Part shown: piece by piece, positions 51,850 to 64,000 of the stretch
Layout of the letters: each line of letters begins with the position of its first letter
Position numbering within the stretch: position 1 is the stretch's first letter
Source of the DNA: Methylobacter tundripaludum
GTDB taxonomy: Bacteria; Pseudomonadota; Gammaproteobacteria; Methylococcales; Methylomonadaceae
Assembly (NCBI RefSeq): GCF_002934365.1
Contig: NZ_PTIY01000001.1
Span: forward strand, 310,001-374,000
Length of the DNA stretch: 64,000 nucleotides
Reading direction: 5' to 3'
The notes under the pieces: generated by a model
Told to the model about the DNA's origin: nothing
Database searches by the model: none
The model's input: only the letters and a program-made list of their open reading frames with translations
Position numbers and translations under genes: made by a program

Positions 51850-53703
51850 CTATTCCACCGTAACCGATTTTGCAAGATTCCTGGGCTGGTCAACATCCGT
51901 ACCTTTTAACACCGCGACATGATAAGCCAGCAGCTGCAACGGGATCGTATATACAATCGGCGAAATCTCATTGCCGACTTGAGGTATTTTTACAATCCGC
52001 ACATTTTCATCATTGGCAGCGGCTAATGTTTCATCCATAAAAACAATTAGTTGCCCGCCCCTGGCGCTGACTTCGTGAATGTTTGATTTCAGTTTTTCCA
52101 ACAGGCTGTTATTGGGCGCCACGGTCACCACCGGCATGTCGGCATCGATCAATGCCAGCGGGCCGTGTTTTAACTCGCCAGCCGGATAGGCCTCGGCATG
52201 GATATAGGAAATTTCCTTCAATTTTAACGCGCCCTCCATCGCTATCGGATAATGAGTCCCCCTCCCTAAAAACAAGGCATGCTGTTTTTCGGCAAATTGC
52301 TCGGCCAGGACTTTAATTTCATCATTCAAACGCAATACTTTTTCAATCTTGCCCGGCAAGCTGAACAATTCCGAGGTAATTTTTTGCTCTACTATTTCAG
52401 TCAACTGAAAACGCCTGCCGACGGCAATGACCAGCAACATTAATATTGCCAATTGGGTGGTGAATGCCTTGGTTGATGCAACGCCGATTTCAGGACCCGC
52501 CCGGGTCATTAATACCAAATCGGATTCCCTGACCAGCGAACTCTCCGGCACGTTGCAGATGGCTAATGAATATTTTGCCCCGAGCTTCTTTGCCTCCAGT
52601 AATGCCGCCAAAGTGTCGGCTGTTTCGCCGGATTGCGAGAGGGTCACAATCAGGGTATCCGGCGCTAACACCGGACTTCTGTAGCGGAACTCGCTGGCTA
52701 CTTCGATGTTACAGGGGACGCGGGCCAGCTCCTCAAACCAGTAACGCGCGACCAAGCCGGCATGATAACTGGTGCCGCAAGCTAAAATCTGGATAGCTTT
52801 TATGTTGTCAAACACTTCCGCCGCGTTATGCCCGAATGCGTTTTCCTGTAAGCGGTTATTGATGAACCTGCCTTCCAACGTTTGCGAGATAGCAAAGGGC
52901 TGCTCATAAATTTCTTTCAGCATGTAATGGCGGTACTCGCCTTTCTCGGCGGCATCCGCTGTCAACTGGCTTTCTATGATCGGACGACTGACAGACTGAT
53001 CATTCAAATCGTAAATAACCGGTCCGTCTATGGTGATCGCGGCTATGTCGCCGTCTTCCAAAAATATAAACCGTTGCGTAACCGGGAGTAATGCCGCCAC
53101 GTCAGAGGCGATAAAATACTCGCCTATGCCGACGCCGATAACCAGCGGGCTGCCTTTTCTGCACGCTATCAGGGTATCGGGGTAATCAATACTCATGATG
53201 CCGAGAGCATAAGCGCCCTCCAGCTTCTTGACCGTCTTTTTAACGGCGCTCAGCAATCCATCGGTAGCCTGCCCTGAGCTTGGCCGAATCGATTCCATTG
53301 CATGATCAATTTCATGTGCGATAACTTCAGTGTCGGTTTCCGAAGTGAACTCGTACCCGAGTTGCTGCTGCACTTCTCTTAAATGCTCATGGTTTTCAAT
53401 GATGCCGTTATGAACTACAACCACTGTATCCCGGCTGATATGCGGATGCGCATTAGCCGTACTGGGTTTACCGTGAGTAGCCCATCGGGTATGGGCTATA
53501 CCGACATGGCCTGAAATAGGCTCGGCTTCCAACAATGTTTCAAGGCCTTTGACTTTGCCCAGCTCCCGTTTCCGGTAGATTTGCTGATTATTGATAACCG
53601 CAAGGCCGGCCGAATCATAACCGCGATATTCCAGCCGCTTTAAACCTTCCATCAGAATAGGCACTACATTTCGTTGCGCAATACCGCCTACAATTCCACA
53701 CAT
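51850..53703 (-). CDS. glmS: Glutamine-fructose-6-phosphate aminotransferase (isomerizing)
   Basis: A 617-residue enzyme that makes glucosamine-6-phosphate. Cys2 opens the glutaminase domain ([12 protein letters not shown]), with [11 protein letters not shown] and [11 protein letters not shown]; two SIS domains follow ([20 protein letters not shown] and [18 protein letters not shown]). It is about 8 residues longer than the 609 of E. coli, and a 24-bp repeat-like stretch inside the gene would account for exactly 8 codons. It follows glmU by one base, as in the conserved atp-glmU-glmS order. Confidence 0.96.
   Translation of the reverse strand: MCGIVGGIAQRNVVPILMEGLKRLEYRGYDSAGLAVINNQQIYRKRELGKVKGLETLLEAEPISGHVGIAHTRWATHGKPSTANAHPHISRDTVVVVHNGIIENHEHLREVQQQLGYEFTSETDTEVIAHEIDHAMESIRPSSGQATDGLLSAVKKTVKKLEGAYALGIMSIDYPDTLIACRKGSPLVIGVGIGEYFIASDVAALLPVTQRFIFLEDGDIAAITIDGPVIYDLNDQSVSRPIIESQLTADAAEKGEYRHYMLKEIYEQPFAISQTLEGRFINNRLQENAFGHNAAEVFDNIKAIQILACGTSYHAGLVARYWFEELARVPCNIEVASEFRYRSPVLAPDTLIVTLSQSGETADTLAALLEAKKLGAKYSLAICNVPESSLVRESDLVLMTRAGPEIGVASTKAFTTQLAILMLLVIAVGRRFQLTEIVEQKITSELFSLPGKIEKVLRLNDEIKVLAEQFAEKQHALFLGRGTHYPIAMEGALKLKEISYIHAEAYPAGELKHGPLALIDADMPVVTVAPNNSLLEKLKSNIHEVSARGGQLIVFMDETLAAANDENVRIVKIPQVGNEISPIVYTIPLQLLAYHVAVLKGTDVDQPRNLAKSVTVE
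53268..53291 (+). repeat. Repeat core inside glmS
   Basis: CCTGCCCTGAGCTTGGCCGA followed by ATCG, close to the polA copy CCTGTCCTGAGCTTAGCCGA. On the coding (minus) strand it gives residues near 138-146, [10 protein letters not shown], in a surface region of the glutaminase domain where this protein is longer than its relatives. Confidence 0.55.
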
Positions 53704-53704
53704 G

Positions 53705-55075
53705 TTATTTCTCCTTCTTAACGGGCCGTTGCCATCCTGTAATAGACACTTGTTTGCCTCTGCTTAACGTCAACTGGTTTTCGGGAGTGTCTTTAGTAAT
53801 CGTCGATCCTGCGCCTATCGTGGCGTTTTTGCCGACCGTAACCGGTGCGACCAACTGGCTATTGGAACCGATAAAGGCGCCGTCTTCAATAATGGTCCTG
53901 AACTTATTAACGCCATCATAATTACAGGTAATGGTTCCGGCTCCCACATTCACTTTGCTGCCGACCGTTGCATCGCCGATATAGCTCAAGTGATTTATTT
54001 TGCTGCCTGCGGCTACCGTTGATTTCTTGATTTCTACAAAATTACCAACATGGACGTCTTCAGCCAGAACACTGTCCGGCCTTAGTCTGGCATAAGGGCC
54101 GATTCTGCTGCCTTGTCCTATGACGGCGTCTTCTATGACGCAGTTTGCCAGAATTTCCACATAATCGCCGATGATAGAGTTTTTTATTTGAGTGTTCGCG
54201 CCTATTTTGACATTGCTGCCGATGCTGTTTTTTCCCTCAAAGATCACATTAACATCAATCTCTATGTCTTGCCCCAGACTGTCTATCGAGCCTCTTTGGT
54301 CAAAACGCATCGGGTCTTTTAAGGTGACGCCCTGCTCCATCAAACCATTGGCTTGCTCTTGCTGATAAACACGCTCCAAGTGGCTGAGCTGTATGCGGTT
54401 ATTAACGCCCAGAACCTCATCCTCGGTTTCCGGCTGGCTGGTAACGATATTGACTTGATCGGCAACCGCCATTTCAATCACATCCGTCAAATAGTATTCG
54501 CCTTGGGCATTGCTGTTGTTTAACCGGCTCAACCATTTTTTCAACTGTCGACCTTGCACCGCCATGATGCCGGTATTAATTTCATTAATCAGCTTTTCAC
54601 CGGCAGTCGCGTCTTTTTCTTCGACAATTTTTGTAACCTGCCCGGCGGCATTTCGAACTATTCTGCCATAACCTGCCGGGTTGGCGAGATTCACCGTGAG
54701 CAAAGCCAGAGATTGGTCATTGACGTTATTTATCAGCAACTTGACCGTTGCCAATTTCAACAAAGGCACATCACCGTACAATATCAAAACGGTGTCGGCA
54801 TCGGCAATTTGATCGCTGACTTGCTGCACGGCATGTCCTGTGCCTAACTGCTGCTTTTGTTCTACCCAATCGGCCTCTAAATCCTTTAAAGTCTCGGTGA
54901 CTTGCTCCGCACCGTGGCCTACAACAATCTTGACAGTATTATGTTGCAATTGCTTAGCAGTGTCATAAACATGCTGCAACAACGGTCTATTGGCAATTTT
55001 ATGTAAAATTTTGGGCAGCTCCGAACGCATACGCGTTCCTTTACCCGCCGCAAGAATAATGGTCGTTATTTTCAT
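53705..55075 (-). CDS. glmU: Bifunctional N-acetylglucosamine-1-phosphate uridyltransferase / acetyltransferase
   Basis: A 456-residue enzyme making UDP-GlcNAc. [12 protein letters not shown] is the nucleotide site; GYGRIVRN and [10 protein letters not shown] continue the uridyltransferase (about 1-230). The C-terminal left-handed beta helix (about 250-456) has [12 protein letters not shown] and [12 protein letters not shown]. The length matches E. coli (456). It lies between glmS and the ATP synthase operon terminator. Confidence 0.96.
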   Translation of the reverse strand: MKITTIILAAGKGTRMRSELPKILHKIANRPLLQHVYDTAKQLQHNTVKIVVGHGAEQVTETLKDLEADWVEQKQQLGTGHAVQQVSDQIADADTVLILYGDVPLLKLATVKLLINNVNDQSLALLTVNLANPAGYGRIVRNAAGQVTKIVEEKDATAGEKLINEINTGIMAVQGRQLKKWLSRLNNSNAQGEYYLTDVIEMAVADQVNIVTSQPETEDEVLGVNNRIQLSHLERVYQQEQANGLMEQGVTLKDPMRFDQRGSIDSLGQDIEIDVNVIFEGKNSIGSNVKIGANTQIKNSIIGDYVEILANCVIEDAVIGQGSRIGPYARLRPDSVLAEDVHVGNFVEIKKSTVAAGSKINHLSYIGDATVGSKVNVGAGTITCNYDGVNKFRTIIEDGAFIGSNSQLVAPVTVGKNATIGAGSTITKDTPENQLTLSRGKQVSITGWQRPVKKEK

Positions 55076-55156
55076 TTGATATTCCGTTACAAATCTGTCT
55101 GGAACAGATTTGCATTTACCCGAAGGGCGTCAGGCAGAACAGCCTGACGTGAAACC

Positions 55157-55194
55157 AAAAAAGCCCGATAGCGTATTAACACGTTATCGGGCTT
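55157..55194 (-). terminator. Rho-independent terminator of the ATP synthase operon
   Basis: Minus strand: AAGCCCGATAACG, 8-nt loop, CGCTATCGGGCTTTTTT. The 12-13 bp stem with T-run lies about 37 bp after the atpC stop and 80 bp before the glmU start, so glmU and glmS need their own promoter or read-through. Confidence 0.9.
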
Positions 55195-55230
55195 CTCAAA
55201 AAGGGCAAAGGCAGTCGTGCAATATCCCGA

Positions 55231-55653
55231 CTACCCGCCGCGCTTTCTAAATCTATCGAGAGTTCTTAATTGCATAATAGCTTCCTGCAATTGTGCCTGA
55301 GCCGCTGCAAAATCAATTTTGCCCGATTTATCGGTTAATGCTTCTTCAGCCCTGGCTTTTGCTTCTATTGCGGCCGCCTCATCAATATCTTTCGCTCTTA
55401 TAGCCGTATCGGCCAGAATAGTAATGAGATGGGGTTGAATCTCCAGCATCCCACCTGACACATAAAACGGATAAATTTCCTTGTCGCTGACTTTTACCCG
55501 AACTTCGCCGGGTTTAAGCCTGGATATTAAAGGCGCATGCCGAGGCGAAATACCCACCTCGCCGAGTTCGGCCGGGGCAAATACCATTTCCGCTAATCCA
55601 GAAAATATTTCCTTTTCTGCACTAACGATATCTACATGTACGGTCATGGTCAT
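55231..55653 (-). CDS. atpC: ATP synthase F1 subunit epsilon
   Basis: A 140-residue subunit; HVDIVSAEKEIFSGLAEMVF and GELGISPRHAPLISRLKPGE are conserved. The C-terminal helical part (about 90-140) is the regulatory hairpin. It is last in the operon and followed by the terminator. An inner ATG two codons later is an equally possible start. Confidence 0.96.
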   Translation of the reverse strand: MTMTVHVDIVSAEKEIFSGLAEMVFAPAELGEVGISPRHAPLISRLKPGEVRVKVSDKEIYPFYVSGGMLEIQPHLITILADTAIRAKDIDEAAAIEAKARAEEALTDKSGKIDFAAAQAQLQEAIMQLRTLDRFRKRGG

Positions 55654-55710
55654 GTTTGTTGCCTATATGGATGCAGGTAAAGGATATGAACTTTACCTAC
55701 AGATTTTAAC

Positions 55711-57992
<2,282 letters not shown>

Positions 57993-58004
57993 CTTAAGAC
58001 CCTT

Positions 58005-59546
58005 TTACCAGCTATGAGTTTTGACGAAAGTCTGAATAGCGGTCAGCATACCCTTTCTTATGTCATCGCTAAAATCGCCCGTTGCATTAATGTTGTTCAT
58101 TAATTCAGAATGCTCTGCCGCCAAGTACGACTGTAAAGCCGCCTCAAAATCAAGCACCTTGTTAACTTCCACGCCGTCAAGAAATCCTTCATTAGCGGCG
58201 AACAATGAAGCGGCCATTTGCGCGACCGACATAGGTGAATATTGATTCTGTTTCATCAGTTCGGTTACGCGTTGACCGCGTTCAATCTGCTTGCGGGTAC
58301 TTTCATCCAAGTCGGATGCAAACTGTGCGAAAGCCGCCAACTCACGATATTGCGCCAAATCGAGACGTGTACCGCCACCCAATTTCTTGATGATCTTGGT
58401 TTGAGCAGCACCACCTACACGCGATACCGATAAACCTGCATTCACCGCAGGCCGGATGCCGGAGTTGAACAAGTTGCTTTCCAGAAATATCTGACCGTCG
58501 GTAATTGAGATTACGTTAGTCGGTACAAAAGCCGATACGTCGCCGCCTTGAGTTTCAATAATAGGCAATGCAGTTAATGACCCTGTTTTGCCTTTTACCT
58601 TGCCGCCGGTCAGTTTCTCAACTTCGGCTGCATTAATCCGTGACGCTCTTTCCAGCAAACGGGAATGCAAGTAAAACACGTCCCCTGGATACGCTTCGCG
58701 GCCTGGCGGACGACGCAACAACAAGGAAATCTGACGGTAAGCCCAAGCTTGCTTGGTTAAATCATCATAAATGATCAGCGCATCTTCGCCGCGATCCCTG
58801 AAAAACTCACCCATCGAACAACCTGTATAAGGTGCGATAAATTGCAGCGCGGCCGATTCCGATGCCGATGCCGACACGATGATCGTGTGTTCCATCGCGC
58901 CATGCTCTTCAAGCTTACGAACCACGTTCGCAATTGATGAACGTTTTTGACCGATAGCCACATAGATACATTTAATGCCTGTACCTTTTTGATTGATAAT
59001 CGCATCAACCGCAATAGCCGTTTTACCGGTTTGTCTGTCGCCGATGATTAACTCGCGCTGGCCGCGGCCTACCGGAATCATCGCGTCGATAGATTTCAAG
59101 CCCAATTGCACGGGCTGATCAACCGATTGACGGGCAATTACCCCAGGAGCGATTTTTTCAATCGGCGAAGTTTCGGTGGTTTCGATAGCGCCCTTGCCGT
59201 CGATAGGATTACCCAGCGCATCAACGACGCGACCCAGCAATGCTTCCCCGACAGGAACTTCCAGAATTTTTCCGGTGCATTTTACGGTGTCGCCTTCCGA
59301 GATATGCTGGTATGGACCTAATACCACCACACCCACGGAATCTCTTTCAAGGTTAAGCGCCATGCCAAAGGTGTTGCCTGGAAATTCCAGCATCTCGCCT
59401 TGCATCGCTTCCGAAAGGCCATGCACTCGCACAATACCGTCAGTCACACTGACGACGGTACCTTCGGTGTGAGACTCGGCGCTCAAGTCGAAGTTTTCGA
59501 TCTTCTTTTTAATCAGATCACTTATTTCAGATGGGTTTAATTGCAT
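58005..59546 (-). CDS. atpA: ATP synthase F1 subunit alpha
   Basis: A 513-residue subunit with the non-catalytic P-loop GDRQTGKTA (near 170) and [10 protein letters not shown] near the C-terminal half. Same length as E. coli (513). AtpH precedes it by 20 bp and atpG follows by 12 bp. Confidence 0.98.
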   Translation of the reverse strand: MQLNPSEISDLIKKKIENFDLSAESHTEGTVVSVTDGIVRVHGLSEAMQGEMLEFPGNTFGMALNLERDSVGVVVLGPYQHISEGDTVKCTGKILEVPVGEALLGRVVDALGNPIDGKGAIETTETSPIEKIAPGVIARQSVDQPVQLGLKSIDAMIPVGRGQRELIIGDRQTGKTAIAVDAIINQKGTGIKCIYVAIGQKRSSIANVVRKLEEHGAMEHTIIVSASASESAALQFIAPYTGCSMGEFFRDRGEDALIIYDDLTKQAWAYRQISLLLRRPPGREAYPGDVFYLHSRLLERASRINAAEVEKLTGGKVKGKTGSLTALPIIETQGGDVSAFVPTNVISITDGQIFLESNLFNSGIRPAVNAGLSVSRVGGAAQTKIIKKLGGGTRLDLAQYRELAAFAQFASDLDESTRKQIERGQRVTELMKQNQYSPMSVAQMAASLFAANEGFLDGVEVNKVLDFEAALQSYLAAEHSELMNNINATGDFSDDIRKGMLTAIQTFVKTHSW

Positions 59547-59566
59547 GTTCTGTTTCTCGCTCTAGT

Positions 59567-60097
59567 TTAGAGTCGTTTTGCTAATTGTTGAAGCTGGCCT
59601 TTAATGGAACCGTCAATCACCCTGTCGCCTGCACGTACCACTACGCCGCCGATTAAAGATTTATCCACGGTCACATTCATATGGACTTTTTTGCTTAGCG
59701 TTTTTTCCAGCGTTGAAGTGAAACCTTGCTTTTCTTCTTTGGAGAAGGCGTAAGCAGTTGTCACTTCAACATCGACATAACCTTCGCTTTCCGCCCTATA
59801 GGCTTCAAATAAATACGCAATAGTCGGCGCCAAAGTTAACCGGTTGTTTTGAATTAGTAATTTCAGAAAATTCGCACCTTCTTCATTTACGTGTTCCTGG
59901 CAAATATCGAGCATCAACTCAGACAACCTCGCGTTACTTACTTTGGGGTTATCCACTACAACAGAAATCTCTTTATCATTCAGCACAGCCGATATAAACG
60001 CCAAACTTTTCGACCACTTTTCTGTAGTACCAGTCTCCAAGGCTCGCTTGAATACCGCTGCTGCATAGGGCCTTGCCAATGTTGCCAGTTCGCTCAT
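59567..60097 (-). CDS. atpH: ATP synthase F1 subunit delta
   Basis: A 176-residue peripheral-stalk subunit joining F1 to subunit b. LATLARPYAAAVFKRALE at the N-terminus and DKSLIGGVVVRAGDRVIDGS near the C-terminus are diagnostic. It follows atpF by 5 bp. Confidence 0.96.
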   Translation of the reverse strand: MSELATLARPYAAAVFKRALETGTTEKWSKSLAFISAVLNDKEISVVVDNPKVSNARLSELMLDICQEHVNEEGANFLKLLIQNNRLTLAPTIAYLFEAYRAESEGYVDVEVTTAYAFSKEEKQGFTSTLEKTLSKKVHMNVTVDKSLIGGVVVRAGDRVIDGSIKGQLQQLAKRL

Positions 60098-60102
60098 TAT
60101 GC

Positions 60103-60576
60103 TTAACCCAATTGATTAGAAATTTTGCTCAGGATGTCTTGGTGCTTGGTTTTATCGATTTCCGCACTCAGAACCTGTTCCGCTGCCAGCAAAGCCAAGG
60201 CCGATACCTCTTTACGCAAACTTTCTTTAGCCTGTTGTTTTTCCTGCTCAATCTGCGCCTTTGCCACCTGAAGCAAACGCTCGCCTTCTTTTTTGGCGGT
60301 GTCTTTTGATGCTTCGACAAGTTCATTGGCACGTTTTTGAGCCAGATTCACAATCTCCGAAGACTGTTCTTTGGCTTCTTTTAAAACGCCTTTGGCTTTT
60401 TTCTCCGCCAAATGCATCTGTTCCTGACCTTTTTCAGCGGCAGCCAAACCATCGGCAATTTTCTTTTTACGTTCTTCTAAAGAGTCAAATAAAGGCGGCC
60501 ATATGTACTTCATGGTAAACCATACCAGAAGTGCAAAGGTTATCATTTGCCCAATCAGAGTAGCATTGATACTCAC
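60103..60576 (-). CDS. atpF: ATP synthase Fo subunit b
   Basis: A 157-residue peripheral-stalk subunit: one N-terminal membrane helix ([20 protein letters not shown], residues 3-22) followed by a long charged coiled coil that dimerises. One copy only, as expected for a gammaproteobacterium rather than the b/b' pair of phototrophs. Length equals E. coli (156). Confidence 0.97.
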   Translation of the reverse strand: MSINATLIGQMITFALLVWFTMKYIWPPLFDSLEERKKKIADGLAAAEKGQEQMHLAEKKAKGVLKEAKEQSSEIVNLAQKRANELVEASKDTAKKEGERLLQVAKAQIEQEKQQAKESLRKEVSALALLAAEQVLSAEIDKTKHQDILSKISNQLG

Positions 60577-60614
60577 GATGCGTTCCTCTTGTTGCTATTA
60601 AAGTTAAACGGCTA

Positions 60615-61730
<1,116 letters not shown>

Positions 61731-61746
61731 CTAAGTATAAATAATG

Positions 61747-62127
61747 TCAGCGCATCAACAGCGCAAACCAAAAAACCGATAAAGCTGCTACGTATACTGC
61801 GAGCAGCGGTAATATTTCTATGTTTGGAAGCTGGAAAATCATAAAGAACAGCGCGGCTGTTAACAATAACTTGCCTGATTCCCCGGCATAAAAAGATCTT
61901 ACGATCTTTCTTGCTTCCTGCCCTGCGGATCGATATACCCGCAATGCAAAATACAGATTCGGAATAAACGCCGCCGCCCCGCCTAAAGCCGCCGATAAAG
62001 CGTAAGGCCTACCTCCTGCCAGGGCAAATCCTGCCGTCATTAGCGCTATCATAAGGATTTGATAACTTATGATTTTACTGACAGTAGTGCGCTTTGTATT
62101 GACCACTCTCAATTCCATACTCAACAT
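61747..62127 (-). CDS. atpI: ATP synthase assembly-associated subunit AtpI
   Basis: A small four-helix membrane protein of up to 126 residues at the head of the operon. SYQILMIALMTAGFALAGG and YALSAALGGAAAFIPNLYFA are typical. AtpI helps build the c-ring but is not in the enzyme. Either the ATG at 62127 or that at 62118 may be the start; a promoter ends so close upstream that the first would be practically leaderless. Confidence 0.88.
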   Translation of the reverse strand: MLSMELRVVNTKRTTVSKIISYQILMIALMTAGFALAGGRPYALSAALGGAAAFIPNLYFALRVYRSAGQEARKIVRSFYAGESGKLLLTAALFFMIFQLPNIEILPLLAVYVAALSVFWFALLMR

Positions 62128-62134
62128 CGGGGGA

Positions 62135-62163
62135 ATTATATCTAGCGGACTCCATTAAATCAA
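62135..62163 (-). promoter_or_regulatory. Near-consensus sigma70 promoter of the ATP synthase operon
   Basis: Minus strand TTGATT (62163-62158), 17-bp spacer, perfect TATAAT (62140-62135). The expected start near 62128 leaves 0 to 10 nt before the possible atpI start codons. Confidence 0.75.
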
Positions 62164-62242
62164 GGAAGATTGATGTACCGTATGGTTTATATTCTGATTC
62201 CCTTGTACACTTGATCTTTTGAGCATGATCTATTAAAAAAAA

Positions 62243-62392
62243 TCATGCCAAGCCGTAGCGTAAAGACGCACCTGAACAACCTTTTGCTATACGCTCACCG
62301 CCCATAAGCGGTTTAGATAGAAAAGCGGCAGGCATCGAAAGCTCAAACAATAAACTCAGGGCCGCTTTTGATCGCTCTTCATCCGCCAGCAT
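62243..62392 (-). CDS. Possible small protein between parB and atpI, unsupported
   Basis: A 49-codon frame on the minus strand starting 8 bp after the parB stop (MLADEERSKAALSLLFELSM...). It has no recognisable family, no strong ribosome-binding site and a mixed composition. It may be a chance frame in a 247-bp gap (62151-62400). I list it because its placement directly after parB would allow coupled translation. Confidence 0.2.
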   Translation of the reverse strand: MLADEERSKAALSLLFELSMPAAFLSKPLMGGERIAKGCSGASLRYGLA

Positions 62393-62400
62393 ATTACCTG

Positions 62401-63267
62401 TCACGCTCTAATCTGCTCAAGAATCCCATCCAGCTCTTCCAAACTGGAATAAGCGATGACCAGCTTTCCGCCGCCATTTTCCTTATGCTCAATGACTACT
62501 TTTGCCCCCAGTTTCGCGGTCAGGTCCTCCTGCAAACGCAAGGTATCGTTGTCTATTACCTTTACCTTAGGGGGTTTTGGCTCGGCTTGGCTGTCTTTAA
62601 CCAGACGCTCCGCCGCCCTGACCGTTAAGCCCTCCTTGACGATCTTGTTGGCCGCAGCCACTTGCTTCGGGCCATCCAAAGACAGCAGCGCTCTCGCATG
62701 GCCCATTTCCAGCTGCCTGTTGATCAAGAACTTTTTCACGTCCGGGTGCAAATCGATCAATCTCAATAAATTGGTCACCGTCGCGCGCGACTTGCCGACT
62801 GCATCGGCAACTTGCTGATGGGTCATTTCAAACTCGTCCAACAGCCGCCTTAACGCTTCGGCCTCTTCCAAAGGATTCAGGTCTTCCCGCTGGATATTCT
62901 CGATCAGCGCTATCGCCATTGCGGTGCGGTCGTCTATCTCCTTGATGACCACCGGAACCTGCTGCAACCCGGCTAATTGCGCGGCCCGCCAACGCCGCTC
63001 ACCGGCAATAATTTCGTACCTGTCCGGGGCAATCTTACGCACCACAACCGGCTGTATGATGCCTTGCGCTTTGATGGAATCGGCCAGTTCTTGCAGTTTT
63101 TCGGGGTTAATATCTTTTCTTGGCTGATACTTGCCCCGCTGCATGTATTCGACCGGCAGGGTGTGCAGCTGATGGCCTTCCCCGGTGTCGCCGTGATCGT
63201 CTTTACCGGAAACACTGCCCAATAAAGCGTCCAGCCCTCGATTTAATCCCCGTTTTTTCACAGCCAT
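62401..63267 (-). CDS. parB: Chromosome-partitioning protein ParB (CTPase, parS-binding)
   Basis: A 288-residue protein: N-terminal ParA-interaction motif KKRGLNRGLDALLG, the CTP-binding IAGERRWRAAQLAGLQ (near 88-103), ENIQREDLNPLEEAEALRRL, a helix-turn-helix (QVADAVGKSRATVTNLLRL) and the C-terminal dimer domain ending LEELDGILEQIRA. It loads on parS near the origin. I found no parS (TGTTTCACGTGAAACA-like) in this window. Confidence 0.95.
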   Translation of the reverse strand: MAVKKRGLNRGLDALLGSVSGKDDHGDTGEGHQLHTLPVEYMQRGKYQPRKDINPEKLQELADSIKAQGIIQPVVVRKIAPDRYEIIAGERRWRAAQLAGLQQVPVVIKEIDDRTAMAIALIENIQREDLNPLEEAEALRRLLDEFEMTHQQVADAVGKSRATVTNLLRLIDLHPDVKKFLINRQLEMGHARALLSLDGPKQVAAANKIVKEGLTVRAAERLVKDSQAEPKPPKVKVIDNDTLRLQEDLTAKLGAKVVIEHKENGGGKLVIAYSSLEELDGILEQIRA

Positions 63268-63320
63268 AATTCAATTTTTCTCTTTTTTAACATTTCACCG
63301 GCAATGCCCGTTGCGCTGAT

Positions 63321-63602
63321 TTACGATAAATCAGCGCGGACTATCGCTTCAAATTCTTCTATCAACTTTCTTAGAGCCTCGGCTTCCGCCAACAGAGTAA
63401 GATGCTCTCTTTGAATGTCCTTAAAAAAGGCCATCAGCATTGCCGCTTGTCCACCTGCTTCCCCGGCGCTCTGCATTTCATCCTGATCCGCATCTTTAGC
63501 TCCCGGATAAGCGCCCGCTTGCCCAGTCTTCGGCTGATGCTTTTCCTCTTCCGCCAACAAAGCTTCAAGCCCCCGACCTAGTCCACGTTTTTTTAAAGTC
63601 AT
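63321..63602 (-). CDS. Short ParB-like protein lacking CTPase and DNA-binding domains
   Basis: A 93-residue protein between parA and parB. Its start MTLKKRGLGRGLEALLAEEE copies the ParA-interacting tip of ParB, and residues 59-85 (FFKDIQREHLTLLAEAEALR, then KLIEEFE) copy the ParB block ENIQREDLNPLEEAEALRRL and DEFE. The GERRWR CTP site, the helix-turn-helix and the dimer domain are missing; a Gly/Ala/Glu-rich linker stands instead. Its ATG overlaps the parA stop (ATGA) and it ends 53 bp before parB, so it is translated with ParA. It could be a decayed duplicate or a real ParA regulator. Confidence 0.7.
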   Translation of the reverse strand: MTLKKRGLGRGLEALLAEEEKHQPKTGQAGAYPGAKDADQDEMQSAGEAGGQAAMLMAFFKDIQREHLTLLAEAEALRKLIEEFEAIVRADLS

Positions 63603-64000
63603 TTGCTGGATTTTTTTTCTTTTCTGATCATTTCACCCGCCAATGCGATATAGGCCACAGACCCGCGCGACGATTTATCGTAACTCAACACCGGTAAACC
63701 GTGACTTGGGGATTCCGCCAAGCGAATGTTTCTTGGAATGCAGGTTCGGAATACCTTATCGCCGAAATAGCGGATCAATTGCTCCGATACGTCCTTGGTC
63801 AGGCGATTTCTGTCGTCATACATGGTTCGCAGGATACCTTCCAGATGCAGCTCGGGATTAACGCTGTCCTGGATGTTTTTCAAGGTGCTCATTAACGCGG
63901 ACAAGCCTTCCAACGCATAGTATTCGCATTGCATCGGTATCAACAGGCTGTTGGCGGCGACCATCGCATTTAAGGTCAGCATGTTCAACGAAGGCGGACA
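63599..64000 (-). CDS. parA: Chromosome-partitioning ATPase ParA/Soj (5' part outside window)
   Basis: The last 134 codons or so of a ParA. CPPSLNMLTLNA at the window edge and LLIPMQCEYYALEGLSAL are diagnostic of Soj-type ParA; the end is ALAGEMIRKEKKSSK. The P-loop lies beyond 64000. Together with parB, it moves origins apart. Confidence 0.93.
   Translation of the reverse strand, partial: CPPSLNMLTLNAMVAANSLLIPMQCEYYALEGLSALMSTLKNIQDSVNPELHLEGILRTMYDDRNRLTKDVSEQLIRYFGDKVFRTCIPRNIRLAESPSHGLPVLSYDKSSRGSVAYIALAGEMIRKEKKSSK

Noticed and set aside
53703..53760. glmS ribozyme or riboswitch
   Set aside because: glmS starts one base after the glmU stop on the same strand, so there is no leader to hold one.

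Overview
The window looks like origin-proximal chromosome of a gammaproteobacterium, most likely a methanotroph of the order Methylococcales. The order assignment is an inference from gene content (rubredoxin with its reductase, DUF2333/DUF4389 pair, cytochrome c4, abundant short palindromic repeats), not from a marker gene. The right end has the classical order parA-parB-atpIBEFHAGDC-glmU-glmS on the minus strand. The centre has lptM-lysA-dapF-DUF484-xerC, a standard gammaproteobacterial block.

Layout: 1-2.5 kb, rubredoxin reductase (cut by the window edge), rubredoxin, a beta-hydroxyacid dehydrogenase and three small proteins. 2.5-4.96 kb, a visibly AT-richer accessory segment: two hairpin repeats, a 585-residue stand-alone reverse transcriptase with a YCDD active site and, directly upstream of it, a promoter followed by a structured untranslated RNA closed by an 11-bp stem. 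This is the strongest candidate for an uncharacterised defence-type system. 5-8.3 kb, divergent speA/speE for spermidine. 8.5-13 kb, ubiK, yifB, an orphan YgiT-type zinc-finger gene, rep helicase and tRNA-Arg(CCG). 13.2-19.7 kb, a surface or secondary-metabolite modification cluster (SxtJ-like, DUF5989, NodU/CmcH carbamoyltransferase, two SGNH proteins, MBOAT acyltransferase). 19.8-20.1 kb, gene debris (IS5-type transposase start, GNAT tail). 20.1-28.3 kb, a four-gene overlapping signalling operon (hybrid kinase, CheR, CheB, REC-PAS-GGDEF-EAL).

28.6-36.5 kb holds a DUF4239 membrane protein, GNAT, aldo/keto reductase, the lptM-to-xerC block and DUF2333/DUF4389. 36.7-49.6 kb holds dinB, yjgA/darP, comEA, ugd, relA, polA, HDOD, a metallo-beta-lactamase-fold protein, engB, cytochrome c4 and dsbA. 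49.7-64 kb holds a diguanylate cyclase, DUF2058, glmS, glmU, the complete F1Fo ATP synthase operon with its terminator and a near-consensus promoter, then parB, a very short ParB-like gene coupled to parA, and the 3' part of parA.

Two things run through the whole window. First, several families of short dispersed palindromic repeats sit between genes, and one of them also appears inside the reading frames of polA and glmS, where it adds in-frame residues. Second, second-messenger and stringent-response signalling is prominent: two GGDEF proteins, one EAL domain, RelA and HDOD.
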